Source: Sphingobacteriia bacterium | Lineage (GTDB): Bacteria > Bacteroidota > Bacteroidia > Chitinophagales > Chitinophagaceae | Length of the DNA: 34,596 nucleotides | Direction of reading: 5' to 3' | NCBI GenBank assembly: GCA_947456855.1 | Contig: CANGTR010000017.1 | Location: 1 to 34,596, forward strand | Shown here: piece after piece, positions 1 to 7,631 of the stretch | Layout of the letters: every line of letters begins with the position of its first letter | Numbering within the stretch: position 1 is the first letter of the stretch | Made by a program: the position numbers and the translations under genes | Notes under the pieces: generated by a model | Databases searched by the model: none | Told to the model about the DNA's origin: nothing | Seen by the model: the letters and a program-made list of their open reading frames with translations, nothing else

Positions 1-468
1 AGACATCCCGCTTATAGCATGCCCAGAAGTGCATCCTCCAGCATATCTAGATCCAAAGCCTACCATCAATCCACCAAATGCTAAGATCAAAAATCCTTTT
101 ATACTGAATACAGCATCCCATCCAAATAATTCTGCAGGCTGCAATGATACCGGGGCCGCAATACCCATTTTATTTAGGTCACTAATGGTAGCAGCTGAGA
201 TTTGCACTGCACCGCCATCAGATAAAAATTGAGCAGCAATAAAACCGCCAATGATCGAACCTATTAAAAACACCAAATTCCATATTTGTGCTTTCCAATT
301 AAAATCAAAAAATTTAGTTCGCTTGCCTAAGCCAGCTGCAGCACAGATGGTGCGTAAATTGGAAGAGAATCCAAATGATTGTCCAAAATATAATAGAAAG
401 AACATGATGCTTGCTATCATGGCTCCAGAGAACCACCAAGACCAGGTTTGAGTAATTAATTCACGCAT
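1..468 (-). CDS. YeeE/YedE family transporter, 3' end cut by window edge
   Basis: This is an open reading frame of 156 codons that runs off the left edge, so the C-terminus is missing. It starts at the ATG at 468, and the protein begins MRELITQTWSWWFSGAMIAS. Several hydrophobic membrane segments are visible. Near the truncation lies the family hallmark SRYAGGCTSGHAISG, which contains the conserved Cys. YeeE/YedE proteins import thiosulfate or related sulfur compounds in known members (E. coli YeeE, TsuA). The gene follows the universal stress protein gene by 11 bp and ends the visible part of a sulfur/persulfide gene run, so a role in moving thiosulfate or sulfane sulfur fits. Family assignment is strong; the exact substrate is inferred. 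A second YeeE half-gene often follows in Bacteroidota but lies outside the window. Confidence 0.9.
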   Translation of the reverse strand, partial: MRELITQTWSWWFSGAMIASIMFFLLYFGQSFGFSSNLRTICAAAGLGKRTKFFDFNWKAQIWNLVFLIGSIIGGFIAAQFLSDGGAVQISAATISDLNKMGIAAPVSLQPAELFGWDAVFSIKGFLILAFGGLMVGFGSRYAGGCTSGHAISGMS

Positions 469-479
469 ATGATATTCGA

Positions 480-1313
480 TTATTTAAGTTGAAAAGAAAT
501 GATTGGTTTAAATAAATGATTGATCAATTTTTCTGTTGCACTTTGGTGAAGCATACCTCCTTTACCATGTGTGCCAATACAGATCATATCCATGTTATTC
601 ATTTGATTAAAATGAACAACCCCATTTTCTATATCTTTATCATGGATAACATGACATTCAAAATGTTCAATTGAGTTTAAGTTGGCAAACTGCTTCATAT
701 TTGCTTCAATGGAAGCTTTTTCGGAAATAACATCACCCGAGATGATTTGTAATAAATGCAATGTTGGATTAAATGCTTTTAAGATCTTATGCATTAATTT
801 AAAATTCTCTGCAGTAGGCTTAGAAAAATCATGTACCAATAATAAATGATTGATGCTTAGATCAGATCTATCGCACATCAATGATAAAACAGGTACAACA
901 GAATTTCTGGCTACCATTTGCGTGGAAGTTCCAGATATTTTTTCTTTAAATCCCCAAGCTCCTTTAGTACCCATTACTACTAGATCCATTTTAGCCTCAG
1001 CAGCATAATTAACTATCGAATCAGTGGTTTTACCCAATATCAAATGAGTTTGAATTGCTGCTCCATAAAGATTTTTTAAATCATCTAATTTTCTTTCTGC
1101 AATTTCCTTTTGCTTTTCAACATAAGTAACATCTATTTCGCCACAGGTGCTAATATTACCTGCATTATCCATTGAAACAGTATCTGGTACTGCCAATACA
1201 TGTAAAAAATGAATCTCCGTTTTTATTTTCTGATCTAGATTTTTAACCATTAAGTAAGCAAATTCTGCTTGTACAGAAAAATCGGTTGGAATTAAAATTT
1301 TCAAAGTTTCCAT
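480..1313 (-). CDS. Two-domain universal stress protein (UspA family)
   Basis: A 277-residue cytoplasmic protein made of two tandem Usp domains. The first begins LKILIPTDFS and carries the ATP-binding signature GTKGAWGFKEKISGTSTQ (G-2x-G-9x-G-S/T type) near residues 115-135. The second ends with the related CIGTHGKGGMLHQSATEK motif, so both domains may bind nucleotide. The family acts in stress survival, usually by nucleotide binding rather than catalysis. It lies 14 bp downstream of the rhodanese gene and 11 bp upstream of the YeeE gene, so it is probably co-transcribed with the sulfur genes. That context suggests a response to sulfur or redox stress, which is inference. The length is normal for the tandem-domain form. 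Confidence 0.93.
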   Translation of the reverse strand: METLKILIPTDFSVQAEFAYLMVKNLDQKIKTEIHFLHVLAVPDTVSMDNAGNISTCGEIDVTYVEKQKEIAERKLDDLKNLYGAAIQTHLILGKTTDSIVNYAAEAKMDLVVMGTKGAWGFKEKISGTSTQMVARNSVVPVLSLMCDRSDLSINHLLLVHDFSKPTAENFKLMHKILKAFNPTLHLLQIISGDVISEKASIEANMKQFANLNSIEHFECHVIHDKDIENGVVHFNQMNNMDMICIGTHGKGGMLHQSATEKLINHLFKPIISFQLK

Positions 1314-1327
1314 CTAAATATTTTAGG

Positions 1328-1639
1328 TTAGTGAACAAATTGAGCAACATTTTGCCATGTACCGCCATTGATTACATTTTTAAAACCTTGCTGCTCTAGC
1401 AAAGTTTTAGCCATACTGCTTCTGTTTCCACTTCTGCAAAAAACAATGATATTTTGCTTATCACGGAATTGTGCGATTTCCTTTGTAAGATTATCCAAAG
1501 GAATATTAACAGAGCCTTTAACATGACCATCCGCAAACTCTCCCGGACTTCTAACATCTACTAAAAATGCGCCTTGCGCTACAACGGATTTAAGGTCTAC
1601 CGAGGAACCTCCTCCAAATAATTGACTGAATATACTCAT
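1328..1639 (-). CDS. Single-domain rhodanese (sulfurtransferase)
   Basis: A 103-residue protein with one rhodanese domain. It has the entry motif VDVRSPGEFADGHVKGSVNI and the active-site loop FCRSGNRSS with catalytic Cys at about residue 68. Rhodaneses carry a persulfide on this Cys and pass sulfane sulfur between thiosulfate, glutathione persulfide and cyanide or protein acceptors. No signal peptide is obvious; a short N-terminal stretch (SIFSQLFGGGSS) precedes the domain. It sits between a decayed thioredoxin remnant and the universal stress protein gene, downstream of a persulfide dioxygenase. A role in persulfide relay within this cluster is likely. Confidence 0.95.
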   Translation of the reverse strand: MSIFSQLFGGGSSVDLKSVVAQGAFLVDVRSPGEFADGHVKGSVNIPLDNLTKEIAQFRDKQNIIVFCRSGNRSSMAKTLLEQQGFKNVINGGTWQNVAQFVH

Positions 1640-1658
1640 GACTTATTTTTTTAAATTG

Positions 1659-1819
1659 TTATAAAATACTTACTAATCCTGCTTTGGGAACCACCCCCTC
1701 TTTTTCTCCAAACAGGCTGCCCATTTTTAAAAACAATTAAAGTGGGCACTCCCTGTACTTGATACTATGTAATAAGCACCTTGTGCTAAACATTCGGTAT
1801 AAATTTGCTCGATTTTCAT
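1659..1819 (-). pseudogene. Deletion scar: start of an MBL hydrolase joined to the 3' end of a thioredoxin gene
   Basis: Reading from the ATG at 1819, the first codons give MKIEQIYTECLAQGAYYI. This matches the usual N-terminus of MBL-fold persulfide dioxygenase-like proteins and resembles the neighbouring gene's MFFQHIYDKSLAQASYFI. The frame ends after about 30 codons. From about 1764 another frame gives YQVQGVPTLIVFKNGQPVW, typical of the second half of thioredoxin (cis-Pro VPT, then the FKNG turn). That frame is broken again by an extra base in a run of five C (1694-1698, plus strand). With four C it would continue RGVVPKAGLVSIL and stop at 1659. The thioredoxin CxxC half is absent. I infer a deletion that removed most of a second MBL gene and the front of a thioredoxin gene. 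Confidence 0.8.
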
Positions 1820-1844
1820 AGCCCCTATTTTACGCCATCTCACA

Positions 1845-3245
1845 TTAATTAACTACTGGCTCGCCTGCATTAACCCATTCATTCATGCCTGCAGAATAAT
1901 TTACAATATTGTTGAACCCATTTTTTGCAAGAATGGAATATGCTATAGAAGCCCTGTCGCCACCCTGACAATGAATCATCACTTTTTTGCTCTTACTTAT
2001 TTTATCTAATTGATTGGGCAATGTTCCAACAAATACATTGTCTGCTCCTTTTATATGACCACTATTATATTCTGCAACTCCTCTCAAATCAATTGTCTGA
2101 ACAGATGGGTTACTGATCAAAGACTTTGCTTCAGCCAAATCAATTACTGTTGCTTTTTCAAGTACTCCACCAGACTTGGTATACTCATCTACAGAAGGTA
2201 AATAACCAGCTATATTGTCCAAACCAATTCTCATTAATTTTCTTGTTAAATCGTCTAACATAGATTCATCGGCTAATAACATAAATGGTTCATCATAAGT
2301 TAAGAACCAACCTGCCCATGTAGCAAAGGAATTATTTCCTTGAATATTTAAACTACCAGGAATAAAACCTGCAGCAAATTCTGTTTTATTTCTTGCATCT
2401 AATAGCTTGATTCCCTTGGCCATATTGGCATTCACTTCCTCAATGGAAAGTTTTTTTAACTTAGGAACTGCTGTTAGCAAAGGACGATCCACTTTATTAA
2501 GATGTTTCATTTTTGCAAAATACTTTGGTGGTTCTGGTTGATCAGCCAATAGATATTTTACAAATCCAGTTTCATCAGTTGGATATTGAAATGCCCAGTT
2601 ACGCGCTTTTTCATAACCCACAGTTGTACTAGGAACTGATCCCAAAGCTTTACCACAAGCCGAACCAGCACCATGGCCTGGCCATACTTGAATATAATCT
2701 GCTAAAGCATTGAATTTATTAATGCTTTGATACATTTGTTTTGCGCCCATGGCTTGAGTACCGATCATTCCTGCAGCTTTCTCTAATAAATCGGGTCTGC
2801 CAATATCTCCAACAAAAACAAAATCACCTGTAAACAACATCACTGGTTCATTACTAGCTGGATGATCTGTCAATAAAAAACTGATACTCTCTGGTGTATG
2901 ACCAGGCGTATGTAATACTTTGAAACTCAAGTTTCCCAATTTAATTACATCATTATTTTTTAATCCAACATGTGGAAACTCATATTCCCATCCTGCTCCA
3001 CCTTCGTCTGACAAAAACAATTGAGCACCAGTTAATTGAGCCAACTCTCTTGAACCTGCTAAGAAATCTGCGTGTATATGTGTTTCAAAAATATGTGTGA
3101 TTGTCATATTATTTGCCTTCGCAATTTCTATGTAAGTATCAACATCTCTTTTAGCATCAATTACAGCGGCAACACCTGCTTTTTGACATCCGATGAAATA
3201 ACTTGCTTGTGCTAAACTTTTGTCGTAAATGTGTTGAAAAAACAT
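1845..3245 (-). CDS. Persulfide dioxygenase-rhodanese fusion (CstB-like)
   Basis: A 466-residue protein. The N-terminal metallo-beta-lactamase domain (about 1-240) has the THIHADF metal motif (H56, H58, D60), PGHTPES (H116), the FTGDFVFVGD motif (D141) and the PGHG motif (H191). These match the mononuclear-iron ETHE1/persulfide dioxygenase class. Two rhodanese-like domains follow. The middle one (about 265-350) has LLDARNKTEF but shows ADES where the active Cys should be, so it is probably inactive. The last one has IHCQGGDRAS with Cys at about 426. This layout equals that of Staphylococcus aureus CstB, which converts persulfide to thiosulfate through sulfite. Neighbouring TauE/SafE and YeeE genes fit export or exchange of those products. 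The ATG at 3245 is the best start. Domain calls are firm; the CstB reaction is inferred. Confidence 0.93.
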   Translation of the reverse strand: MFFQHIYDKSLAQASYFIGCQKAGVAAVIDAKRDVDTYIEIAKANNMTITHIFETHIHADFLAGSRELAQLTGAQLFLSDEGGAGWEYEFPHVGLKNNDVIKLGNLSFKVLHTPGHTPESISFLLTDHPASNEPVMLFTGDFVFVGDIGRPDLLEKAAGMIGTQAMGAKQMYQSINKFNALADYIQVWPGHGAGSACGKALGSVPSTTVGYEKARNWAFQYPTDETGFVKYLLADQPEPPKYFAKMKHLNKVDRPLLTAVPKLKKLSIEEVNANMAKGIKLLDARNKTEFAAGFIPGSLNIQGNNSFATWAGWFLTYDEPFMLLADESMLDDLTRKLMRIGLDNIAGYLPSVDEYTKSGGVLEKATVIDLAEAKSLISNPSVQTIDLRGVAEYNSGHIKGADNVFVGTLPNQLDKISKSKKVMIHCQGGDRASIAYSILAKNGFNNIVNYSAGMNEWVNAGEPVVN

Positions 3246-3326
3246 ATGAATTTATTTTTTTAGTTTTTAAAATGATAAAGCAAATATCAGATATTGCTAT
3301 TCCTTGTTTGGTAACATTTGTTGCAT

Positions 3327-4142
3327 TTAGTGGCCTACTCCTGAAGGAAAAAATAATTCCTTAAAAATGATATAGATACCCATTATCAATACAAACCATC
3401 CAAAAGCTTTTTTAAGTTTTTCACCTGGTATTTTTTTAGATAAAAGAATGCCGCCAAAAATACCCACCACTGCAAATGATGTGAAAGTGAGCAATAATTT
3501 CCAATCAATTACTTGAGCTCCCTGCAAATCGCCAGTGAAGCCTATCAATGATTTTGCAGCAATAATAAATAGTGAAGTTCCTACTGCTAATTTCATCGGC
3601 ATTTTGGCCAATAAAACCAATGCAGGAATGATCAAGAAACCGCCTCCTGCGCCTACCAATCCTGTAAGTACCCCAACAATTGCACCTTCTAATAAGATCA
3701 TTGGGTAATTGTAAACCATTATTGAAGATTCCTCATTTGCTGATTTTTTACCCGGCCTAATCATACTAACAGAAGCAAGTATCATTACCAATGCAAATAA
3801 TAACATCAATGCAATTGGCTTTGTTATAGCCAACCCTCCAATAGAAACCAATTCAGCAGGTATCAAAGGCACCACCCATAAACGAGTGGCATATACGGCT
3901 GCAATCGATGGAATTCCAAAAATGAGCACTGTTTTAAAGTCAACTCTTTTTTGTGTTGCACTTTGAATACCGCCTACTAAAGCAGTTGAACCAACTATAA
4001 ACAATGAATAAGCAGTTGCCAATACTGGATCAACCCCCATTACATAAACTAAGATTGGAACTGTTAAAATTGATCCTCCACTACCTATAAGACCCAATGA
4101 GATACCAACTAAAGCTGCAAGTAAATAACCTACTATTACCAT
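3327..4142 (-). CDS. TauE/SafE family sulfite/organosulfonate exporter
   Basis: A 271-residue integral membrane protein with about eight hydrophobic segments. It contains the repeated glycine-rich signatures LGLIGSGGSILTVPIL near the N-terminus and LTGLVGAGGGFLIIPALVLL in the second half, diagnostic of TauE/SafE (DUF81). Members export sulfite, sulfoacetate or similar anions. It is the first gene of the minus-strand sulfur cluster, 81 bp upstream of the persulfide dioxygenase fusion, whose chemistry yields sulfite. Export of toxic sulfite is the natural reading, though the substrate is not shown by sequence. I found no clear Bacteroidota promoter box in the 106 bp between it and the tRNA-Cys gene. 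Confidence 0.93.
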   Translation of the reverse strand: MVIVGYLLAALVGISLGLIGSGGSILTVPILVYVMGVDPVLATAYSLFIVGSTALVGGIQSATQKRVDFKTVLIFGIPSIAAVYATRLWVVPLIPAELVSIGGLAITKPIALMLLFALVMILASVSMIRPGKKSANEESSIMVYNYPMILLEGAIVGVLTGLVGAGGGFLIIPALVLLAKMPMKLAVGTSLFIIAAKSLIGFTGDLQGAQVIDWKLLLTFTSFAVVGIFGGILLSKKIPGEKLKKAFGWFVLIMGIYIIFKELFFPSGVGH

Positions 4143-4212
4143 TGATTATAATTTAGAGCACAAAATTGCTGAATGAAAAAAGAAAAAATGGTTACAAAAG
4201 TTACATTAAGGT

Positions 4213-4241
4213 AAAAAAAAGGATTACCTATTTGGTAATCC
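4213..4241 (-). terminator. Rho-independent terminator of tRNA-Cys
   Basis: On the minus strand the stem GGATTACC, loop AAATA and stem GGTAATCC are followed directly by eight T. The stem can be extended by four A-T pairs using AAAA before it and TTTT after it. It begins 8 nt past the tRNA-Cys 3' end, so it should terminate that transcript before the TauE gene. On the plus strand the same hairpin is followed by only four T. Confidence 0.85.
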
Positions 4242-4248
4242 TTTTAAG

Positions 4249-4319
4249 AGGTCCCGAGCGGATTCGAACCGCTGTGGAAGCTTTTGCAGAGCTCTGCCTA
4301 GCCACTCGGCCACAGGACC
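4249..4319 (-). tRNA. tRNA-Cys (anticodon GCA)
   Basis: The minus strand folds as a complete 71-nt cloverleaf. The acceptor stem GGTCCTG pairs with CGGGACC (one G-T pair). The anticodon arm is GAGCT-CTGCAAA-AGCTT with anticodon GCA at the loop centre. The T arm is AGCGG-TTCGAAT-CCGCT. The discriminator base is T (U73), as expected for tRNA-Cys. The 3' CCA is not encoded. A strong terminator follows and a promoter-like box precedes it, so it is a single-gene unit. Its position beside sulfur genes is probably chance. Confidence 0.96.
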
Positions 4320-4332
4320 ATTATTTGGACTG

Positions 4333-4362
4333 CAAAAATAGCATAAACTAAGTAATTTTAAA
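4333..4362 (-). promoter_or_regulatory. Probable promoter of tRNA-Cys
   Basis: On the minus strand TATTTTTG (plus-strand 4333-4340) matches the Bacteroidota -7 consensus TAnnTTTG. It lies 13 nt upstream of the mature tRNA 5' end. Eighteen bases further upstream is TTTA (4359-4362), three of four matches to the TTTG -33 box. Spacing and position suit a tRNA promoter, but this is pattern matching only. Confidence 0.45.
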
Positions 4363-4407
4363 ATTCTAAATAGTATTTAACGAAATTTGTACCCTAACAA
4401 GCCAAAT

Positions 4408-5286
4408 ATGAAACAAATTGCAGAAAGTGAATTAATCATCAATAGCCGCGGAGCGGTTTACCACCTCAATCTCAGACCAGAGGAATTGGCTGATACCATC
4501 ATTACTGTTGGCGACCCCGATAGAGTGGCCAATGTGAGCAAACATTTTGATCAAATTGAAGGGAAATATGAACACAGAGAATTCATTACACATACAGGAA
4601 TCATCGGCAATAAAAGGCTTTCAGTAGTATCCACGGGCATTGGAACAGACAATATTGATATTGTTTTGAATGAATTGGATGCTTTGGCCAATATTAATTT
4701 TGAAACCAGAACAGTAAATCAACAATTGAAGCGTTTAAAAATCATAAGGGTAGGCACTTCAGGATCATTGCAAGCAAATATACCTGTAGACAGTTTCGTA
4801 GCCAGCACACATGGGATAGGCATTGATAATCTGATGAATTTTTATAAACAGGATAATAATGACGAAGAACATGCCATTCTTCAATCATTTATTAATCATA
4901 CAAAGATTGGCAAACATGTATCAACTCCTTATATAGCATCTGCAGCACCTGGATTACAGAAATATTTTGTAGAAGGCTTTCATCATGGGATTACAGTTAC
5001 ATGTCCTGGATTTTATGGCCCACAAGGAAGGGTTTTAAGACTAGCATTGCAATATCCAGACCTGGTAAATGACCTGCCAACCTTTAGGTATGGTAATCAT
5101 TTAATTACCAACTTTGAAATGGAAACAAGTGCCATTTACGGATTAGGCAAATCCTTAAACCATTATTGCCTGAGCCTCAATGCTATAGTTGCAAACAGAG
5201 TAGCACAAACCTTTAGTAAAGATGGAGCAAAAGCAGTAGAAAATTTAATTGAGAAAACACTGGAAATATTGTGCAAAATGCCATAA
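4408..5286 (+). CDS. Nucleoside phosphorylase (uridine/purine phosphorylase family)
   Basis: I place the start at the ATG at 4408 (MKQIAESELIINSRGAVYHL), giving 292 residues. A TTG at 4387 would add seven residues, but Bacteroidota homologues typically begin at this ATG. It has the family motifs TVGDPDRV (phosphate-binding loop), STGIGTDNIDIVLNEL, IRVGTSGSLQ and, near the C-terminus, NFEMETSAIYGL, which places the catalytic and ribose-binding Glu/Met. The enzyme cleaves nucleosides with phosphate to free base and (deoxy)ribose-1-phosphate in the cytoplasm. Base preference (uridine or purine) cannot be decided from sequence reading. It heads a run of four plus-strand genes, 111 bp before dapF. 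Confidence 0.9.
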   Translation: MKQIAESELIINSRGAVYHLNLRPEELADTIITVGDPDRVANVSKHFDQIEGKYEHREFITHTGIIGNKRLSVVSTGIGTDNIDIVLNELDALANINFETRTVNQQLKRLKIIRVGTSGSLQANIPVDSFVASTHGIGIDNLMNFYKQDNNDEEHAILQSFINHTKIGKHVSTPYIASAAPGLQKYFVEGFHHGITVTCPGFYGPQGRVLRLALQYPDLVNDLPTFRYGNHLITNFEMETSAIYGLGKSLNHYCLSLNAIVANRVAQTFSKDGAKAVENLIEKTLEILCKMP

Positions 5287-5397
5287 CTATTTTTCCCAAA
5301 AACAAGGAGTTTAGATTGTTGGCATGTCGGATACCTAACAGAAGTTGCCAATTCAACTAGCTTTTGCACTTACAATCTTTTACCTTTAAATTGCAAG

Positions 5398-6177
5398 ATG
5401 CAATTGGATTTTAAAAAATATCAAGGGGCGGGAAATGATTTTGTTATCATCGACAATCGCAAAGGAAATATTCAATTAACCAAAGCACAAATTCATTTCT
5501 TGTGCAATAGGCGATTTGGAATTGGTGCAGATGGATTAATGTTACTCAACAGCTTAGAAAATGTTGATTTTGAAATGGTCTATTTCAATGCGGATGGTGC
5601 CGAAGGAAGTATGTGTGGAAATGGGGGCAGGTGTATTACTCAATTTGCATATGACCTAGGTATTCATAAAGAAAATTATCTTTTTCTTGCTTCAGATGGA
5701 CCACATGAGGCATTCTTTGGAAAAAATAATTGGATTCATTTAAAAATGAAAGACGTAAACACCATTACAACCAACAACGAGGGATTTGTTCTAGATACCG
5801 GATCGCCGCATTATGTGAAAGAAGTAAATGATGTTGAAACAACTGATGTAGTGCACAATGGCCGTGAAATCAGGTACAGTGAAGCATTTAAGGAAAAAGG
5901 CATCAATGTTAATTTTGTTGAAGTTGAACACAATAAAATTATTGTAAGAACATATGAACGTGGAGTTGAAGATGAAACCTTAAGTTGTGGAACAGGGGTA
6001 ACTGCCTCAGCATTGGTCTTTGCACATAATGACAATGGATTTAACAGAGTTGAAGTAAGCACTAAAGGCGGCCATTTAGCAGTAGAGTTTGATAAAATTG
6101 GCGAACATCAATTTAATCATATTTGGCTATGCGGCCCTGCAACCTTTGTTTATGAAGGTTCTATCGAAATAAATTAA
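5398..6177 (+). CDS. dapF: Diaminopimelate epimerase
   Basis: A 259-residue enzyme that interconverts LL- and meso-diaminopimelate, the last step before lysine and a peptidoglycan precursor. It contains the N-terminal KYQGAGNDFVIID signature, the first catalytic Cys in MCGNGGRC (C73) and the second in LSCGTGVTAS (C197). These are the two-base Cys pair of this cofactor-independent racemase fold. Length and motif spacing are normal. The start is the ATG at 5398. It lies between the nucleoside phosphorylase and a CorA-type transporter, on the same strand. Confidence 0.97.
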   Translation: MQLDFKKYQGAGNDFVIIDNRKGNIQLTKAQIHFLCNRRFGIGADGLMLLNSLENVDFEMVYFNADGAEGSMCGNGGRCITQFAYDLGIHKENYLFLASDGPHEAFFGKNNWIHLKMKDVNTITTNNEGFVLDTGSPHYVKEVNDVETTDVVHNGREIRYSEAFKEKGINVNFVEVEHNKIIVRTYERGVEDETLSCGTGVTASALVFAHNDNGFNRVEVSTKGGHLAVEFDKIGEHQFNHIWLCGPATFVYEGSIEIN

Positions 6178-6230
6178 AATTACCCTAGCATTCATACCAT
6201 CCACATTTAATTGAGCTAACAAAGAAATTC

Positions 6231-7169
6231 ATGATACAGTATTTTAAAAATATAGAAGGTCGCACCATAGAAATAGAAAAAGCAGATCAGGGAGTTTGGG
6301 TAAATTTAGTACCCCCTTTTAAAGAGGAGGAGTTTATTGAGATCAGCAAAGACTTAAACATACCCATTGAGTTTCTAAGAGACTCATTGGATATAGACGA
6401 AAGACCAAGGTATGAAACAGAAGACAATGTAAAGTTTTTGATTATCAAAACGCCAACAGAAAATAATTCATTTAATGATAGCGATGCATTTTATATTACT
6501 ATTCCTATCTGTATCATCTTAACGCACAATCAGATCATAACCGTTAATTCATTTGACAATGGAGCAATCAAAAAGTTCTTAAACAGTTTTCAAAAAAGCC
6601 ATCCAGACAAAAGAAATATGATGGTATTAAAAGTATTTGAAAAAGTAGTTCAAACTTTTTTAGATTACTTAAAAGAAATCAATCACAATAGGAATCAATA
6701 CGAACAAAGTTTGTATGATAGCAATAGCAATGTAGATTTACTCAAACTCATGCGTGTTCAAAAAAGCTTGGTGTATTTTGTAACAGCATTAAGGAGCAAT
6801 GAAATGCTCATGATGAAAATGGAGCGAACCAATTTCTTGGGATTGAATGAAGAAGAGCGAGAATTCTTACAAGATTTAATTGTAGACACAAGTCAGGCTT
6901 TAGAAATGGCCAATATTTATACCAATATCTTAAGCAGTACATTGGATGCATTCGCAAGCATTATTAGTAATAATTTAAATAATGTAATGAAAAGATTAAC
7001 ATCCATTACCATTATTCTTTCTTTACCCATTTTAGTTACCAGTATCTATGGCATGAATGTAGACCTCCCCTATCAACACTCTACCCATGCATTTTATATT
7101 CCGGTAATTTTATCGTTAGTGGTTTCCGTAATCATTAGTGGATATTTTTATAAAAAGAAATGGTTTTAA
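6231..7169 (+). CDS. CorA-family divalent cation transporter
   Basis: A 312-residue protein with a large cytoplasmic N-terminal domain rich in charged helices and two transmembrane segments at the extreme C-terminus. Between them lies the defining YGMNVDLPY motif (GMN at 274-276), followed by a basic tail (YKKKWF). CorA proteins are pentameric channels for Mg2+, Co2+ or Ni2+; the related ZntB moves Zn2+, so the ion is uncertain. The Nudix gene begins 3 bp after its stop, so the two are almost certainly co-transcribed. Confidence 0.93.
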   Translation: MIQYFKNIEGRTIEIEKADQGVWVNLVPPFKEEEFIEISKDLNIPIEFLRDSLDIDERPRYETEDNVKFLIIKTPTENNSFNDSDAFYITIPICIILTHNQIITVNSFDNGAIKKFLNSFQKSHPDKRNMMVLKVFEKVVQTFLDYLKEINHNRNQYEQSLYDSNSNVDLLKLMRVQKSLVYFVTALRSNEMLMMKMERTNFLGLNEEEREFLQDLIVDTSQALEMANIYTNILSSTLDAFASIISNNLNNVMKRLTSITIILSLPILVTSIYGMNVDLPYQHSTHAFYIPVILSLVVSVIISGYFYKKKWF

Positions 7170-7172
7170 GCA

Positions 7173-7631
7173 ATGGCCCTTTTTAATATTAGAATTTACG
7201 GACTGCTTTTAGACAACCAACAAAGGTTATTGGTAAGCGATGAATTTATTAAAGGAAATTTTTTTACTAAACTACCAGGTGGTGGCTTAGAAATTGGAGA
7301 AGGAACCAGAGACTGTTTAAAGAGAGAATTCAAAGAAGAAACCGGCCTAGATGTTGAAATTGGCAAGCATATTTATACCACAGATTTCTTTCAAATTTCG
7401 GCATTCAATAATAAAGATCAAATCATTTCCATTTATTATTGGGTTCATGCAAACGATATAAGTAATTTAATTACAAAAACGAAATCATTCGATTTTGAAC
7501 CGCATCAAATTGCAGACCCTGCAAAAGAAGCAGAAGTTTTTAGATGGGTAGAATGGAATGATTTATCCAAAGACACCATGTCTTTACCCATTGATAAAAT
7601 AGTGATTGATTTACTTAAGGGTAATTCCTAA
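7173..7631 (+). CDS. Nudix hydrolase
   Basis: A 152-residue protein with a perfect Nudix box (G-x5-E-x7-REUxEExGU), seen as GGLEIGEGTRDCL then KREFKEETGL, at about residues 38-60. The family hydrolyses nucleoside diphosphates linked to another group. The substrate is not predictable here; it could be an oxidised nucleotide, NADH or an ADP-sugar. It starts 3 bp after corA. Its 3' end overlaps the 3' end of the convergent epimerase gene by 21 bp (7611-7631). Confidence 0.93.
   Translation: MALFNIRIYGLLLDNQQRLLVSDEFIKGNFFTKLPGGGLEIGEGTRDCLKREFKEETGLDVEIGKHIYTTDFFQISAFNNKDQIISIYYWVHANDISNLITKTKSFDFEPHQIADPAKEAEVFRWVEWNDLSKDTMSLPIDKIVIDLLKGNS

Noticed and set aside
29..451. Two plus-strand open frames at the left end
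   Set aside because: They lie antisense to the truncated YeeE/YedE gene, whose minus-strand reading gives clear family motifs.
4213..4319. tRNA-Cys as an integration site for the sulfur cluster
   Set aside because: The 3' end of the tRNA faces the cluster, but I found no integrase and no second copy of the tRNA 3' end in the window. A terminator separates them, and base composition does not change visibly.
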